A DNA stretch of 64,000 nt, taken from Pelagicoccus mobilis. Its GTDB lineage: Bacteria; Verrucomicrobiota; Verrucomicrobiia; Opitutales; Opitutaceae. Position numbers and translations under genes: made by a program. The stretch spans positions 116,085-180,084 of the forward strand of contig NZ_JAENIL010000007.1 in assembly GCF_016595505.1 (NCBI RefSeq), read 5' to 3'. Below, piece by piece: positions 38,201 through 44,819 of the stretch. The notes beneath the pieces are model-generated. The model did not search any database, had not been told where the DNA came from, and saw only the letters and a program-made list of their open reading frames with translations. Each line of letters begins with the position of its first letter. Within the stretch, counting starts at the first letter, position 1.

Positions 38201-40794
38201 CCGCTGTAGCGCCCTATCTCTCGATTCCCCTCTTCGGCCGCCTTCTTCCGCTTCAGAGCGACGAAGACGGCCTGATCACAACGCGGATAGCCAGCAGTCT
38301 GGATTTCGCCTCCTCAGATTGGGCAGATCTCAACCTTTCCGTCGATGCGGGACGGATTCAAGGTCCTTTCTTCGCTGAAGGCCTCTACCTCCATCTGCAC
38401 GGAGAAAACGACACCGATCCGTTCTCTTTCGACGACGACGGACCTTGGACCGCCTCAGCTCACTTCGAAGGCGAAGGCGGTTTTGTTCTTGGCCCCAACT
38501 CCAACACCCCTTGGCTCGAAATCGATCCCATAGATGATAATTGGAAAGAGATCGCCAGTATCGCAGCTTCGGATACAGGTCTCACTATCTCTAACCTACC
38601 AATAGGTGCTAGGATTTCATTCACAAATCAGTTCCCCGCTACCGAACTTCGCGGTAAAGAAGTCGCGATCGGCAGCTCCGGCACAATCAGTCTCTCTCTT
38701 CAAGGTGAAGACTTCAATCTAATCGCCTCGATCGATAACCCTCTCCCCTTCGCCTCTCATTTCGACATTCAAAGCGGCTTCGACCTCGAAGTATCCAACG
38801 ATCGGATATTCATCAACGGTAGCCTAGACGAAATCGCACTCAGTGAACTCGCGTCCATCAAACCAGCCAGCGGTGATAGCATTGGTTTCAGCTTTGAACT
38901 CTTCCCTGGCGAAGGCGGGACATTTAGTATCCAACCGGCAAAGCTCGAACTCTGGACCTTCGGACTTCACCAAGCCCTCAACATCGACGGCGGAGCGCCG
39001 GACGAACCGTTCACGTTCTCCGGGTACGAAGCCTGGAACGCTCGAGTCACTCTCGACGCTCTCACCCTCGACCCAGACGGTCCATTCAATGCGTTCAACC
39101 CGATCGTCACCATCTCCCCGACCGGAGGAAAAGGAGCCCTTATCGATGGCACAATCAACGGCAACGGCTTCGATCAACCAGAGTTCACCATCGCTCGCCA
39201 GGGCAACGTAGACGTCACATGGTTCCCGGGACAGGGTAGACGCCAAGCCCAATTCATCAACGTTGCCCCCGGCAACATCGTCTTCGGTCTCGATAGCGAG
39301 CGCTTCGAACTCCAAGTGGAGGCACCAGAGGGAATGTTCGATTTTGCGAACCTTCCCGATCTCGAGCTCCCCGGCAGCGTCACGATCACCAAGGACGGAG
39401 TAGTCGCGACACTCGGATCGATAGCCGCAGTATCTTTCCCAACAAACGCCAACCCTCCCCTCCTCTCCATCGACCGTGGAAAAGGCGGTACCTTCACGCT
39501 CGACAGCGACGGGATCAACATCAGCTACGATCCGCCGGGCGTAGAAGTCCTCGGAGTCGACGTTCTTCCAGCTGAAATCGACAACGTGAGCATCATCCTA
39601 GGCGGAGCTCAAGACGTGCACAAGATCGAGTTCACCACCTCGGATGACATTGGCTTCCTTGGCACCGATCTGATCGAACTCAAAGCCGGCACCCACAAAT
39701 TCTCTACGCGACTCGACTTTGACGAGTTACCGAGTCTGGCCGCTGAACTAGATGCCCGACTAAACATTCGTCATCCGAATCCAAACAATCCGCTCCAGAT
39801 CGTAACGACCCCCATCGACATCGACCTCGACTTCGATTCCTCCGGCGAAATGGATCCGATCACGCTCCGTTCCGAACTACCATCTATCGATTATGGATGG
39901 CTTCAGATAAACAACAGCGCCGTGCCAACCGGAAGGGGAACGATCACCATCGACTTCCCACGTACCAATAGCTCAGGAGCCTTCTCACTCTCGGCCGCAG
40001 GATGGGATTTCAATATTCTGGGTGCCCAGTTTAACAACCTTGGTATGAGCATTTCCACTACAGGCGAGATTACCGCCACCGCCGGTAGCTCAACGACCGA
40101 GTTCGACATCGGCGAAGCGATCGGTCAAATGCTCGTAAACCTGAAGGCCGCCCTCCCATTCAAATGGAACCTCCAAACCGGCGAGATCGGCATCAGCATA
40201 CCAGAAGGAGCAGAGCTAAGGTTACCTTGGACTCAATTCTTCGACGGCAGCTTCGCCGACGGCATCCCCCTTCCTGCAATTCCTGAAATCGGAGCCGACG
40301 GAAGCTTCAACATAACCTTCATCCACAACGGCTTCGACCTCAACGGTACCCGTATCGGAAACGTGAGAGCCTACCTCAGCCGTGAAAACGCATCATCTCC
40401 CATCGTATTCGAAATTCCTGACGACCAGTTCTCCAGCAATCCACTCCTTGAGGATCTTCGCTTCAACCTTCGAGTCGATACCGATGGGAACTTCGCCAGC
40501 AACATAGAAGGAGCACTGAGCGTCGAACTCGAAACTGGCTTTTTCCTCACTAACGCCCTCATGGACAGCTTCGACAACCTTGACGGGACAAACGACAACA
40601 AGATCCGTTTCGCCAGCGTCGACCTCGATATAACGCTCGCAGCGATTCTAGAATTCACCGGTACAGTCAAACTCCTAGACAACACCTTCTCCCTCAAACT
40701 CAGCCGCCAGCAATCCTGCGTAGACTTCCAGTTTGGCCCCCTCGATCCGCCGAGCTCCTGCTTCACTCTTCCAAATCTGAACCCGGCACCTTAA
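26221..40794 (+). CDS. Giant secreted multidomain protein (4,857 residues), function unknown
   Basis: A single uninterrupted frame of 14.6 kb. The signal peptide (MSRALLSSLAAASLAVSAATA) is followed by LEYFWNTDPGLGNGIQIDI and a beta domain. Residues about 174-520 hold three cadherin/Ig-like segments (NQPPVLKF, NLAPTFKSIPS starts). At 560 lies the YQLQKSTNLRDW module, then a Ser/Thr- and Pro-rich linker (830-876, PPPPPP). From about 880 to 2300, beta segments alternate with long helical segments, and two copies share a start (LPGDIQLQKLAG near 1505, LPGDITLERIFG near 2232). Residues about 2300-4857 are mostly beta-rich with scattered paired Cys and repeated patterns such as GxGGTFxL. There is no transmembrane anchor, PEP-CTERM, T9SS-like tail or enzyme motif. 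It is probably a surface or extracellular structural/adhesive protein; that is inference. Confidence 0.9.
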   Translation: MSRALLSSLAAASLAVSAATAATLEYFWNTDPGLGNGIQIDIDDPVDGLVLDELNLFSPFTPGNHELFIRIAYQADQWGPTYSAANYQIRNDYDVTQLASTHYQIKNAAGDIVHTSEALPLTPFGNSVLANVDIDTSQLFLAAGEYVLEVIATNQSGITTTRRHHFVLTPSPNQPPVLKFLTAPELAAIDENETDSAGTLVSDLVAQLDSKQATDPNSDALSLALTNLDFTNGDWQYLIQGETTWINVDPPKKGTAFTLLPSDRIRFIPDADFSKNIPQAFRFLLWDQFAGPTHGTLEIASNEAKNTLSQYSGYASLEITPAPDAPVATEKTNFLAPSNGATVRLDLTKIFKSPTGSPLTYKLDKVEKPELFDKYSIDQKAAELVLFPKSGKSGSSGFDLSATDKDNNKASANLSIEVVSKNLAPTFKSIPSISLDKSTLSRSIKLAEFVSNPESPDEAVTYSISRPTTSLLSKVTLDPATGELSIEAADAKLGTTTLSLSVTDEAGNRVSQQLRVTVSTNPAPILTDPSFHKSLELELKQATPQIGKASPVEFSFRGDLGATYQLQKSTNLRDWKGQESITISDTAIKGALAGQLEPGDASAFWRIIKTAEGVPLAISEIIATYESGSDVDGILLQIENTSREQLANVVFYDGTILLGNATDLGDGRWAFTVQTDPSNPRTTELFAIAHSTEDHQTVSSTTRLLLADPAQFVALNENGDPDYGALISLNEDGSLPAFRYFPQGSSPTDPLLWLNFPSGTRLEQIAGRKQLSFESGQLILGSAPDEPFAIPTGILPTDDFQFDHLAPLLGNIVSDGLPLLLWQTQSLLWTGGPLPSSSASTSSSTPPQFTLLTTTPVPALQAPAAPPPPPPSGRATLLQQTWHGEFTLPGAKAKLTATPNNPLWLSLYPNGSFLLKGAVQVELESGAKFKGSLHFAHPRYTIKIGAESVEIPALGSLVDILPDNPDSCLPNTDTPNAEELGQLQACFDSYRLAYRGFATAADKNVFEEDPADGFFAINANLTTSAIDAWAHGLAALLENNINSPLEAVTGQRLSELFGTETKSAIATGDPLYIAEMLEALTRIQKSIAEAPDLISSNDAEKLEQQVESLRTTFLKQIVNPSLSLSYEQFSRIVHAFVEIERLRSATGFNGYESCMAELSILVQTYSDRYELELGLKVAAPDPNDASQTVIRPWQGGDPTPAYKLMNRFELLFMVNRGMDIEASKSALGAASDSCLAEAAGMLDLVADKVEEDLAVAEATRSRHAIILALRDMLDIEAARAQAGLAAGTTLAEIVEAFDDYPEPPAGQNFREFLKEARFIVHVLDQLKTEELAVEYGEKHYNRFANTLDTLFETFPHYPAESRDYHAIETAAILELCLLRDRLYRSGNYGSENPNDQWTAGTNTRLSRIIAHLAEISGAVEGSERKPVWQAMDVAANYIFEEAELISEEYKKELDETSRTDLNARRFQLLSHSASLLSHYRFATVASWNEEAASLGTHESLTDMLLPGDIQLQKLAGAATFDVRTGFFSGAFSGEVQLPKFNTTLIVPNGSFDTLGNLAFSVYGETSFPGSLEGEFEDSVRFSVQESRPMSFELNSNGEFAIGGSARLDLPNGMFFEAYLDIDDPEYLFGAEAGGVKFALTNAVRFSLPAFDPIKFDTATENSQALYQYFSALNKSFTPFVKRAAELPEPNFTDIGKPPYFATPEINIKFDTLNAWAGLFTEELGDAVNLGLNDAATATQAHLIPFLINILIELRAAKSSVDGTVAQIQYFQRLNELANPVKKALDNSALASATGLEGSETLSEISDELDESRKLAAEQIENLDVSSNSLPIVLALGESALDLEANYQGLGGDDDSTLADLGASLDEKFEDVETQLLERYGISPSTLKIVDRNKYSKLSRGEFKYLVETLLRMRATASSLGVDNLDMSILESLYWIRYEELVREDDETTPANQRRNETPEQRLKRKLEAMYVFEKLDSIAEPSAEDYAPISSIVEDYQDDLRLQRPELTDAQIQLESGKALARVSQAVRDQEEAAKAEHRHLRVAEASSIRAAKSAVEKREERNPLYKLFNVLVTFAQNSGNTAANQAAFTSLDAYLKRQIEIISESELETQDIANVANSTADALDMLIFAIEFVGVPLEGFTPSFDADVVKPKLDAIQGKFNLWVEGSQAFWLAQQHLDTVTAAYNNYKDELKPIAADALLSSAVDGLYLIYDVLNLIGAQFDAFELKDYVVSLPGDITLERIFGELAFNRETEIWQVKLGGRVSFPEIKDKNGNPAYFEVVDSTFHRTEGFSLQLKALTPVATQMGGEDVELIIDGGFNLSGSWSGRINSTKFDAEIQRDTNGTIETYAAEILYAYDPDLQEHKFGIGLEFTDDIMFGNDVVVFTGEISADVTAQENENGSNFTSATYHAGAKVGILNKNTEFPENYDPEPEDFKLLFTGGVVLGTKANGDVLIALREGNLELPEGFQSQACGEDIEGAVDPDAPRASISIANLEFNWLNADQAVQLAGSLALSDIRFGIEEYEAVWVDVCSMSLDFAYDSGEKRSSASFSDVNAVINIPLPDEKYARAELDNGNWTLGGYPAFELSLVEDLELFGNAPFSLTLLGQNDEGEPKTSLTFEDRILTLTGFAKGRVEGMFQNAAGDPVDLVGGNAAILQIQLPENGSSPSFDDFAFELDAIEISANSESELYLGEAGEGLFVINPRFRLENPLGIFAAEFGLDFDFGVGVALSEDGENTGETVALSTSGSRIVFSQEEGSPFFFPGKTCYTYGTADGDEAEGEKLLGEGEDDLPLTVSELCLDFRSPSSDSGYFSLFPPDGQSYAVFDANNIGIILSADLDIADIITGSVDDLELRMVDGKPSANVNGLGFGVNLTDTIGFPATGTVYIGGLQHFPQIFLSGKITINIKGNAVDGIGVFDSSGLRGVCFGLAGSEVNIPLPYGFTLNGGQGGIAFGNNISDPCSFKRHFPINPNTGAPLSGSTAPDLPLPDLTECSLITWEQLVQLRDDLQDTSEVTAAAELAVKRYRLERILVLEFNMSSTDAAAALEGLDSSEIDTLLADLRADVAEAESEEGSVENFTLCPDPSNCPPPALGIAAQPHPEAFVSGSEYEGRAIFKFTSIDEATLNAFGITPESVASIVGTGTVDQIAANIAHKIVSGVGGIIPRLPDDFPDQIVADAINDGIEQTLRDIELGFANTVLCAINALDAPENAGEVYVAIAEAAYAGIPYQDMVIKVSGEFSYIGVSSFASVTGGMITSTSGTEGLVGDIKLFGVPVGGAELYLNKFDAYGNIAAPNLCGKINAKIGPLELGSAALLFDCPGCVEKSFRAVENAVDSLSSQYVYDIMRKLERDYPDLSPNLNYSPLEHFNQLDSDDKRQAFLGNLISFPPTDAFGNYSEAYIVFLSETANAIIPRLSTCGAVQPKLFGFPLTGGNDAFSFKAYAGPKSPDPNAVLEGVTLIESFSFSPSQILLRTLTGDAGGAGGLLFPAFDQATANLRFELPDPGTIVRDQLTKDPVNFANERMSDLISNAVTTFEYELAPFGLQMGRAGGRILMPSFDRHPRSGKSIFTQSTRLGPVPSYDDQLETRGLPSRLELLLASLGGNAGSDAPNHLADPFWSGHGSEAFDLLFAGSQYEGSFHERTNLTDDFFPHGGLLGAGSLSFPRILTRGLPPEAAEILVPGEGYSYYLQKAEGLFSYLFEVDEVGELAFYVPAPNPPVSDFPDNSQEFIDLLLNFDPDLNFDEFYPGDKAFMSGWADATILNIPTTRSTIDLDGDAGTLNILSELPSGSWLSYLIGQASIEFEIAPGEEIDGFDQFWGTYKNVFNNPDEASESIKQLAEDVLDGSANNAENVVNYLRMLPKISANLAGRDLIIPNPISFTNRIATVREASFEAYSPYYHRGSKKNTTPIGLARYLGGIAFKGDLEVGSGLLSVPDIEFAVTPNATDPLAFPTIASSFELSSFDTSNLVEANTPNVTFKGDFYLASDEGRISIAAVAPYLSIPLFGRLLPLQSDEDGLITTRIASSLDFASSDWADLNLSVDAGRIQGPFFAEGLYLHLHGENDTDPFSFDDDGPWTASAHFEGEGGFVLGPNSNTPWLEIDPIDDNWKEIASIAASDTGLTISNLPIGARISFTNQFPATELRGKEVAIGSSGTISLSLQGEDFNLIASIDNPLPFASHFDIQSGFDLEVSNDRIFINGSLDEIALSELASIKPASGDSIGFSFELFPGEGGTFSIQPAKLELWTFGLHQALNIDGGAPDEPFTFSGYEAWNARVTLDALTLDPDGPFNAFNPIVTISPTGGKGALIDGTINGNGFDQPEFTIARQGNVDVTWFPGQGRRQAQFINVAPGNIVFGLDSERFELQVEAPEGMFDFANLPDLELPGSVTITKDGVVATLGSIAAVSFPTNANPPLLSIDRGKGGTFTLDSDGINISYDPPGVEVLGVDVLPAEIDNVSIILGGAQDVHKIEFTTSDDIGFLGTDLIELKAGTHKFSTRLDFDELPSLAAELDARLNIRHPNPNNPLQIVTTPIDIDLDFDSSGEMDPITLRSELPSIDYGWLQINNSAVPTGRGTITIDFPRTNSSGAFSLSAAGWDFNILGAQFNNLGMSISTTGEITATAGSSTTEFDIGEAIGQMLVNLKAALPFKWNLQTGEIGISIPEGAELRLPWTQFFDGSFADGIPLPAIPEIGADGSFNITFIHNGFDLNGTRIGNVRAYLSRENASSPIVFEIPDDQFSSNPLLEDLRFNLRVDTDGNFASNIEGALSVELETGFFLTNALMDSFDNLDGTNDNKIRFASVDLDITLAAILEFTGTVKLLDNTFSLKLSRQQSCVDFQFGPLDPPSSCFTLPNLNPAP

Positions 40795-40915
40795 GGCTTC
40801 TTTTCCAGAGCGCTATAAAGCGAGCGCTCGAAGGGTTGCAGACTAGGATCGGCTCGGAACTCTTTCCCTGACGACAGAGCTTCCTTCCTCCAACTACCCC
40901 AGCCTCTTGCCCCTT

Positions 40916-42010
40916 ATGCGTCCCTATGCAACGCTACTCGCGCTCGCCTGCGTACTCGCCGAGACTACTTCCCCAAGCTCCGGATCCGAACGCCTGCTGA
41001 TTCAGGAAATTCAATCCACTTCATACTCAAGCCCCTCGCTCTCCTTCCAGTTCACGCATCAAGCCGATGAGATTAAGCGGAGACGCTACCGGATCGAACT
41101 ATCCCTTGACTTCAAAACGTGGTATCCAGTCGGTACGATTCAAGCAGAGCTAGCCCCACACGAGAAATGGCCCGCGAGCGCCACCTGGCCCTACTACTAC
41201 CCGATTCCCAATTTCCCCGTGTTTTATCGTTTGGTCACAGTAGATGACGCGGCAGAGCTGGAAGCGGCACGAGCGTTGTGGGATCAAAACAAACCCGAAA
41301 ACTACCAGTACTACGATCGGGACTACAGCGCTTGGACCTTCGACATTCACGGCTATCTACATTCGATTCGGAACAACGAATTCCGCACAACCCTATCAAT
41401 CAAGGACCCAACCGCTCCCGAGAACACCACCGATCATAAGTATTCAATCGAAGACTACTTTGAACTCATAGAACGAACACTAGACGCTCGAGTGCTAAAT
41501 GTCAGATATCATCCAAAGTTCGGATACCCGATTGAAATACGAATCGACGACCGGAACGGATTGGACGACCTCTACCACGACTTCCACCTCGCGCTTTGGG
41601 AATCAACTCTCGTCCCCGCCTCCAGCAAACCCACCAACGCCTACGAAGCCCCCGTTACGATCATAGGTGCCAGCACAAGCAGCGACTGGCTTACCATCGA
41701 AGTGGACTACCAAAGAGACATTCTAGATGGAAACGAGTTTGTCCTGGAGTACGACCCTGCAATCTTGGAATCGACCAAGCCCGATTCCGTATCGCTCACT
41801 TTGAGACTTCTCACGCTTACTCCTCCCGAACTGCAACGCGAACTCCAAGATCCATCGATCCTCAATCGCAAGCATCCCATAGAATTTTCCCTATCCGAGT
41901 TTCAAGCCGCATTCACCGAAGCCCACGGACGCACTGATTCTATTCGACTGATGGTCAGGACGAAAGGGAGTGATGCTCCCCCTGTTTTGGTCGATTACCC
42001 TACCCCTTAG
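40916..42010 (+). CDS. Secreted protein with DUF6174-like domain
   Basis: 364 residues from ATG 40916; a TTG three codons earlier is ignored. The N-terminus MRPYATLLALACVLAETTSP is a probable signal. Residues about 40-110 look like the verrucomicrobial RYRIELSLDFKTWYPVG module. From about 120 to 215 the sequence WDQNKPENYQYYDRDYSAW, YSIEDYFELIERTLDARVL and VRYHPKFGYPIEIRIDDRNG follows the pattern of DUF6174 domains (W..n...YqY ... ieelF..I ... YhP.yGYP..I.iD). The C-terminal part is beta-rich and unrecognised. It starts 121 bp after the giant gene on the same strand and may be part of the same unit. Function unknown. Confidence 0.75.
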   Translation: MRPYATLLALACVLAETTSPSSGSERLLIQEIQSTSYSSPSLSFQFTHQADEIKRRRYRIELSLDFKTWYPVGTIQAELAPHEKWPASATWPYYYPIPNFPVFYRLVTVDDAAELEAARALWDQNKPENYQYYDRDYSAWTFDIHGYLHSIRNNEFRTTLSIKDPTAPENTTDHKYSIEDYFELIERTLDARVLNVRYHPKFGYPIEIRIDDRNGLDDLYHDFHLALWESTLVPASSKPTNAYEAPVTIIGASTSSDWLTIEVDYQRDILDGNEFVLEYDPAILESTKPDSVSLTLRLLTLTPPELQRELQDPSILNRKHPIEFSLSEFQAAFTEAHGRTDSIRLMVRTKGSDAPPVLVDYPTP

Positions 42011-42061
42011 CCCTCATACCGAATCTTCCTCCCTCAAAATCGTTCTTGACCGCATCCCCAC

Positions 42062-42081
42062 AACTTTGATTAGTCAAAGTT
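42062..42081. promoter_or_regulatory. Perfect inverted repeat upstream of the TonB-dependent receptor
   Basis: Arms AACTTTGA and TCAAAGTT are separated by TTAG and end 11 bp before the receptor ATG. A TTGACC at 42046-42051 could serve as a -35 element. The site is a candidate operator for a metal- or nutrient-responsive repressor, or a translational control hairpin over the ribosome-binding region. Confidence 0.55.
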
Positions 42082-42092
42082 CAATATTTGAG

Positions 42093-44252
42093 ATGCCTAA
42101 CAGAACTTTTAGATCGCTGCAGGCGACCGCCGTGTCCCTTGCCTTAGCCGCTGCCGCGTCCGCTCAGAGCCATGACGAAGCAGCCGACTCCGTCGTAGAG
42201 CTTGACGCCTATCAGATCGTCTCCACTGGCACTCGCTCTGAACGCCTTGCCAAAGACGCGCCCATCCGCACCGAACTCATAGCGCCCGATCTCTTTCTAT
42301 CTGCCGGGACTCGAGACATCGCCGCCGCTCTGGAATACATGCCAGGTATCCGTTCGGAGGCGAATTGCCAGAACTGTGGCACTGCCGAAATCAAGATGCT
42401 CGGTCTCGGAGCTGGCTACAACCAACTGCTCTTCGATAGCCAACCTCTATTCTCTGGTCTGGCTTCGGTTTATGGCATCGAGCATATCCCGACCGCTTTC
42501 ATCTCACGTATAGAAGTCGTCAAAGGGGGTGCCTCCTCCCTGTACGGACCCGGCGCAGTCGCTGGCGTCATCAACATCCTCCCCAACGAGCCCGTAGTCG
42601 ACAAGCAACGCTACGACTTCGCCTACGAGAATGTGGACGGGCAAGATTTCCTCAGCACTTCCCTCCTCCGCGACTGGTCGAGCCCCGAGGGAGACACAGC
42701 GATTTCTCTGTATGCGCAATTCAACGACAATGAAGCAGTAGACCTGAACGACGACGGCTTTACAGAGATAACAGAAAAGGATTTCTACACGGTGGGAGCA
42801 AACGGCTGGTTCTACCCAACCGAGAACGGACGACTCAGCCTCAACTACTCGTACAGTTGGGAGGAACGCAGGGGTGGAAACGCCTTCAACCTCCTTCCCC
42901 ATGAAGCTCAAATCACCGAGCAGCTGGAACACGATTGGCACCGCGGCGGCCTGACCTGGGAAAGCTCGGCCAACGACCTAAACTACCGCCTTAGTGGATC
43001 CGTCTCCTATGTCACTCGCGACAGCTACTACGGCGGAGTCGGGGACGTTGCTCTGCCAGGATCTGAAGGCTTCGATGCCAGCGACTACCAAGCAGCAACT
43101 GACGAATCACGACTCCTGTATGGCTACTCGGATACGCTTCGGTACTACCTCGACTCCCTTTTCTCAAAGAGCATCGGCGAACACCACCTCTCTTGGGGCG
43201 TTCAATATCAGATCGATGACGTCTTCGACGAAAAGCGTGATGAGCAAGACGGGGCGCTCCTATCAGACGGTTCACTCGCAGACTTCAGCGGGCAGGATCC
43301 GATTGCAGCAGGAGAGTTCACGAACCTCGGGCTCTTCGTCCAAGACGAGTGGATGCCAAATCCGAATACAACACTCATTACCGGACTCCGTACCGACAAG
43401 CACTCTGAGATCGAAGACTGGATCATCTCACCACGTATCGCTCTCCGCCATACAACAAACGAGGCATGGACTTGGCGCGCTTCTGTTGCGACCGGCTTCC
43501 GCGCCCCTGAAATTTTCGACGAAGACTTCCACATCGAAATCCTCGAAGATCCTACCCGGACCCGGAACGCCAACGACCTGAGCGAAGAGAAATCCATCTC
43601 CTACTCCGCTGGTTTCGTCTGGACACCCGCAGCGGGTGAGAACCGACTCCAAGTCGAAGGAGAACTTTATCGCACCGACCTGCGCGACACATTCAACGTA
43701 TCCGACATCGTATACACCGACACAGACGGAACCGCATTCAAACTCCGCAGCAACTCAGGCAGCTCCACGGTACAAGGCATAGAGTTCAATACCGCCTACC
43801 GCATAAATAATCGCTGGCAAAGCACCATAGGCCTCACTCATGTCGACGCCCGATTCGACGAAGCACAAGAGGTTCTCCCCGGCATCTACGAAAACCGATA
43901 TCTCGAAACACCCGAATGGTCCGGCGTCGCCCAGCTCAAGTACGAGAACGAGGATTTCATCGACCTCTTCTTTGGCCTCGTCTACACGGGACCAATGATC
44001 GCCGCTCGCGAAGTCGAAGGCACGCTCAACGAATCAACTGACGACTTCTTCGTCTTCGACATCACCGCCACGAAACACATCCACTTAGACGTATTCGGAA
44101 AGACACGACATATAGACCTTATGGCTGGCATCAAAAACGTGTTCGACGAACGCCAAGACGATCTCACCAGCGGCCCCGACCGCGACACCACCTACTTCTA
44201 CGGCCCCCGCTTCCCCAGAAGCTTCGTCATCCGCGCCGGAATGGATTGGTAA
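42093..44252 (+). CDS. TonB-dependent outer membrane receptor
   Basis: 719 residues from ATG 42093, which begins a signal peptide ending AAAASAQ; the frame is open further upstream. The TonB box region is VVELDAYQIVSTGTR. The plug shows RDIAAALEYMPGIRSEANC, MLGLGAGYNQLLFDSQPLF and RIEVVKGGASSLYGPGAVAG. A 22-strand barrel follows and ends with the aromatic-terminated strand SFVIRAGMDW. The plug has an unusual CQNCG motif near residue 91-95 in front of the conserved loop. I recall similar CxxCG plugs in Bacteroidota receptors, but not their ligand; a metal is possible. It imports a bulky nutrient using TonB-ExbBD, which are not in the window. It is preceded by a perfect inverted repeat and followed by a REP element 5 bp after the stop. 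Confidence 0.93.
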   Translation: MPNRTFRSLQATAVSLALAAAASAQSHDEAADSVVELDAYQIVSTGTRSERLAKDAPIRTELIAPDLFLSAGTRDIAAALEYMPGIRSEANCQNCGTAEIKMLGLGAGYNQLLFDSQPLFSGLASVYGIEHIPTAFISRIEVVKGGASSLYGPGAVAGVINILPNEPVVDKQRYDFAYENVDGQDFLSTSLLRDWSSPEGDTAISLYAQFNDNEAVDLNDDGFTEITEKDFYTVGANGWFYPTENGRLSLNYSYSWEERRGGNAFNLLPHEAQITEQLEHDWHRGGLTWESSANDLNYRLSGSVSYVTRDSYYGGVGDVALPGSEGFDASDYQAATDESRLLYGYSDTLRYYLDSLFSKSIGEHHLSWGVQYQIDDVFDEKRDEQDGALLSDGSLADFSGQDPIAAGEFTNLGLFVQDEWMPNPNTTLITGLRTDKHSEIEDWIISPRIALRHTTNEAWTWRASVATGFRAPEIFDEDFHIEILEDPTRTRNANDLSEEKSISYSAGFVWTPAAGENRLQVEGELYRTDLRDTFNVSDIVYTDTDGTAFKLRSNSGSSTVQGIEFNTAYRINNRWQSTIGLTHVDARFDEAQEVLPGIYENRYLETPEWSGVAQLKYENEDFIDLFFGLVYTGPMIAAREVEGTLNESTDDFFVFDITATKHIHLDVFGKTRHIDLMAGIKNVFDERQDDLTSGPDRDTTYFYGPRFPRSFVIRAGMDW

Positions 44253-44257
44253 AAACA

Positions 44258-44322
44258 GGAGGGCAATGCTCCGTCATTGCCAGCAACCCGATCAAAAAAG
44301 CAACGAAGACACGTTGCCCTCC
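44258..44322. repeat. REP-like element, family A copy 1 (left flank of transposase)
   Basis: Terminal inverted repeats GGAGGGCAA and TTGCCCTCC enclose two hairpins (GGCAATGCTCCGTCATTGCC and GCAACG...CGTTGC). It is the upstream partner of the copy at 44819-44883. Confidence 0.88.
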
Positions 44323-44348
44323 GACCTTGGAGTCCTAAGCTTTCACCC

Positions 44349-44819
44349 ATGGAATCCTACCAACGCAAACACCCTGCCAGTCTCCCGCTTCTGTATACAG
44401 ACAAGAAACCGAACATCATATTTCTCACCGTTTGCACACATAAACGAAGACAGATCCTTGCCCTTCCAGAATCACATCAAACTCTCATCACTGCGTGGAC
44501 AAAAGCAGACCATTGGCAAGTGGGCCACTACCTGATCATGCCTGATCACATCCACCTATTTTGCTCGCCCGCCAATCCTAATCACCTTCCTGTCAAAGCT
44601 TGGGTCAAGTATTGGAAATCCATTGCCTCCCAGAATTGGCCTGACAATTCAGAGCATCCCATCTGGCAAATCGATTGCTGGGATTCTCAGCTCAGAACCG
44701 GAGACAGTTACACCGCCAAATGGGACTACGTTCAGCAAAATCCGATTCGAGCCAAGCGCGTCGATCGAACTGAAGACTGGCCCTACAAAGGAAAACAAAA
44801 TGACTTATTCTGGCAATAG
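44349..44819 (+). CDS. REP-associated tyrosine transposase (RAYT, Y1/IS200-like)
   Basis: 156 residues from ATG 44349; the open frame extends upstream into the REP element but without conserved sequence. Motifs of Y1_Tnp/RAYT proteins are visible: FLTVCTHKRRQIL, the HUH metal site in YLIMPDHIHLFCSP, FWKS-like WVKYWKSIAS, and the tyrosine region AKWDYVQQNPIRAKRV, whose Tyr is the predicted DNA-linking nucleophile. RAYTs are single-copy domesticated transposases that act on REP hairpins of their own genome. This one is bracketed by two copies of the family A element, and two more copies lie at 57.4 and 59.0 kb. The stop codon overlaps the right REP by one base. The frame looks intact. Confidence 0.93.
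   Translation: MESYQRKHPASLPLLYTDKKPNIIFLTVCTHKRRQILALPESHQTLITAWTKADHWQVGHYLIMPDHIHLFCSPANPNHLPVKAWVKYWKSIASQNWPDNSEHPIWQIDCWDSQLRTGDSYTAKWDYVQQNPIRAKRVDRTEDWPYKGKQNDLFWQ

Noticed and set aside
26221..40794. Giant gene considered as a polyketide or nonribosomal peptide synthetase, or as RTX/haemagglutinin
   Set aside because: No KS, AT, A or C motifs, no carrier Ser motif, no GGxGxDxxx repeats and no TPS signature; it has a signal peptide and beta-rich sequence instead.
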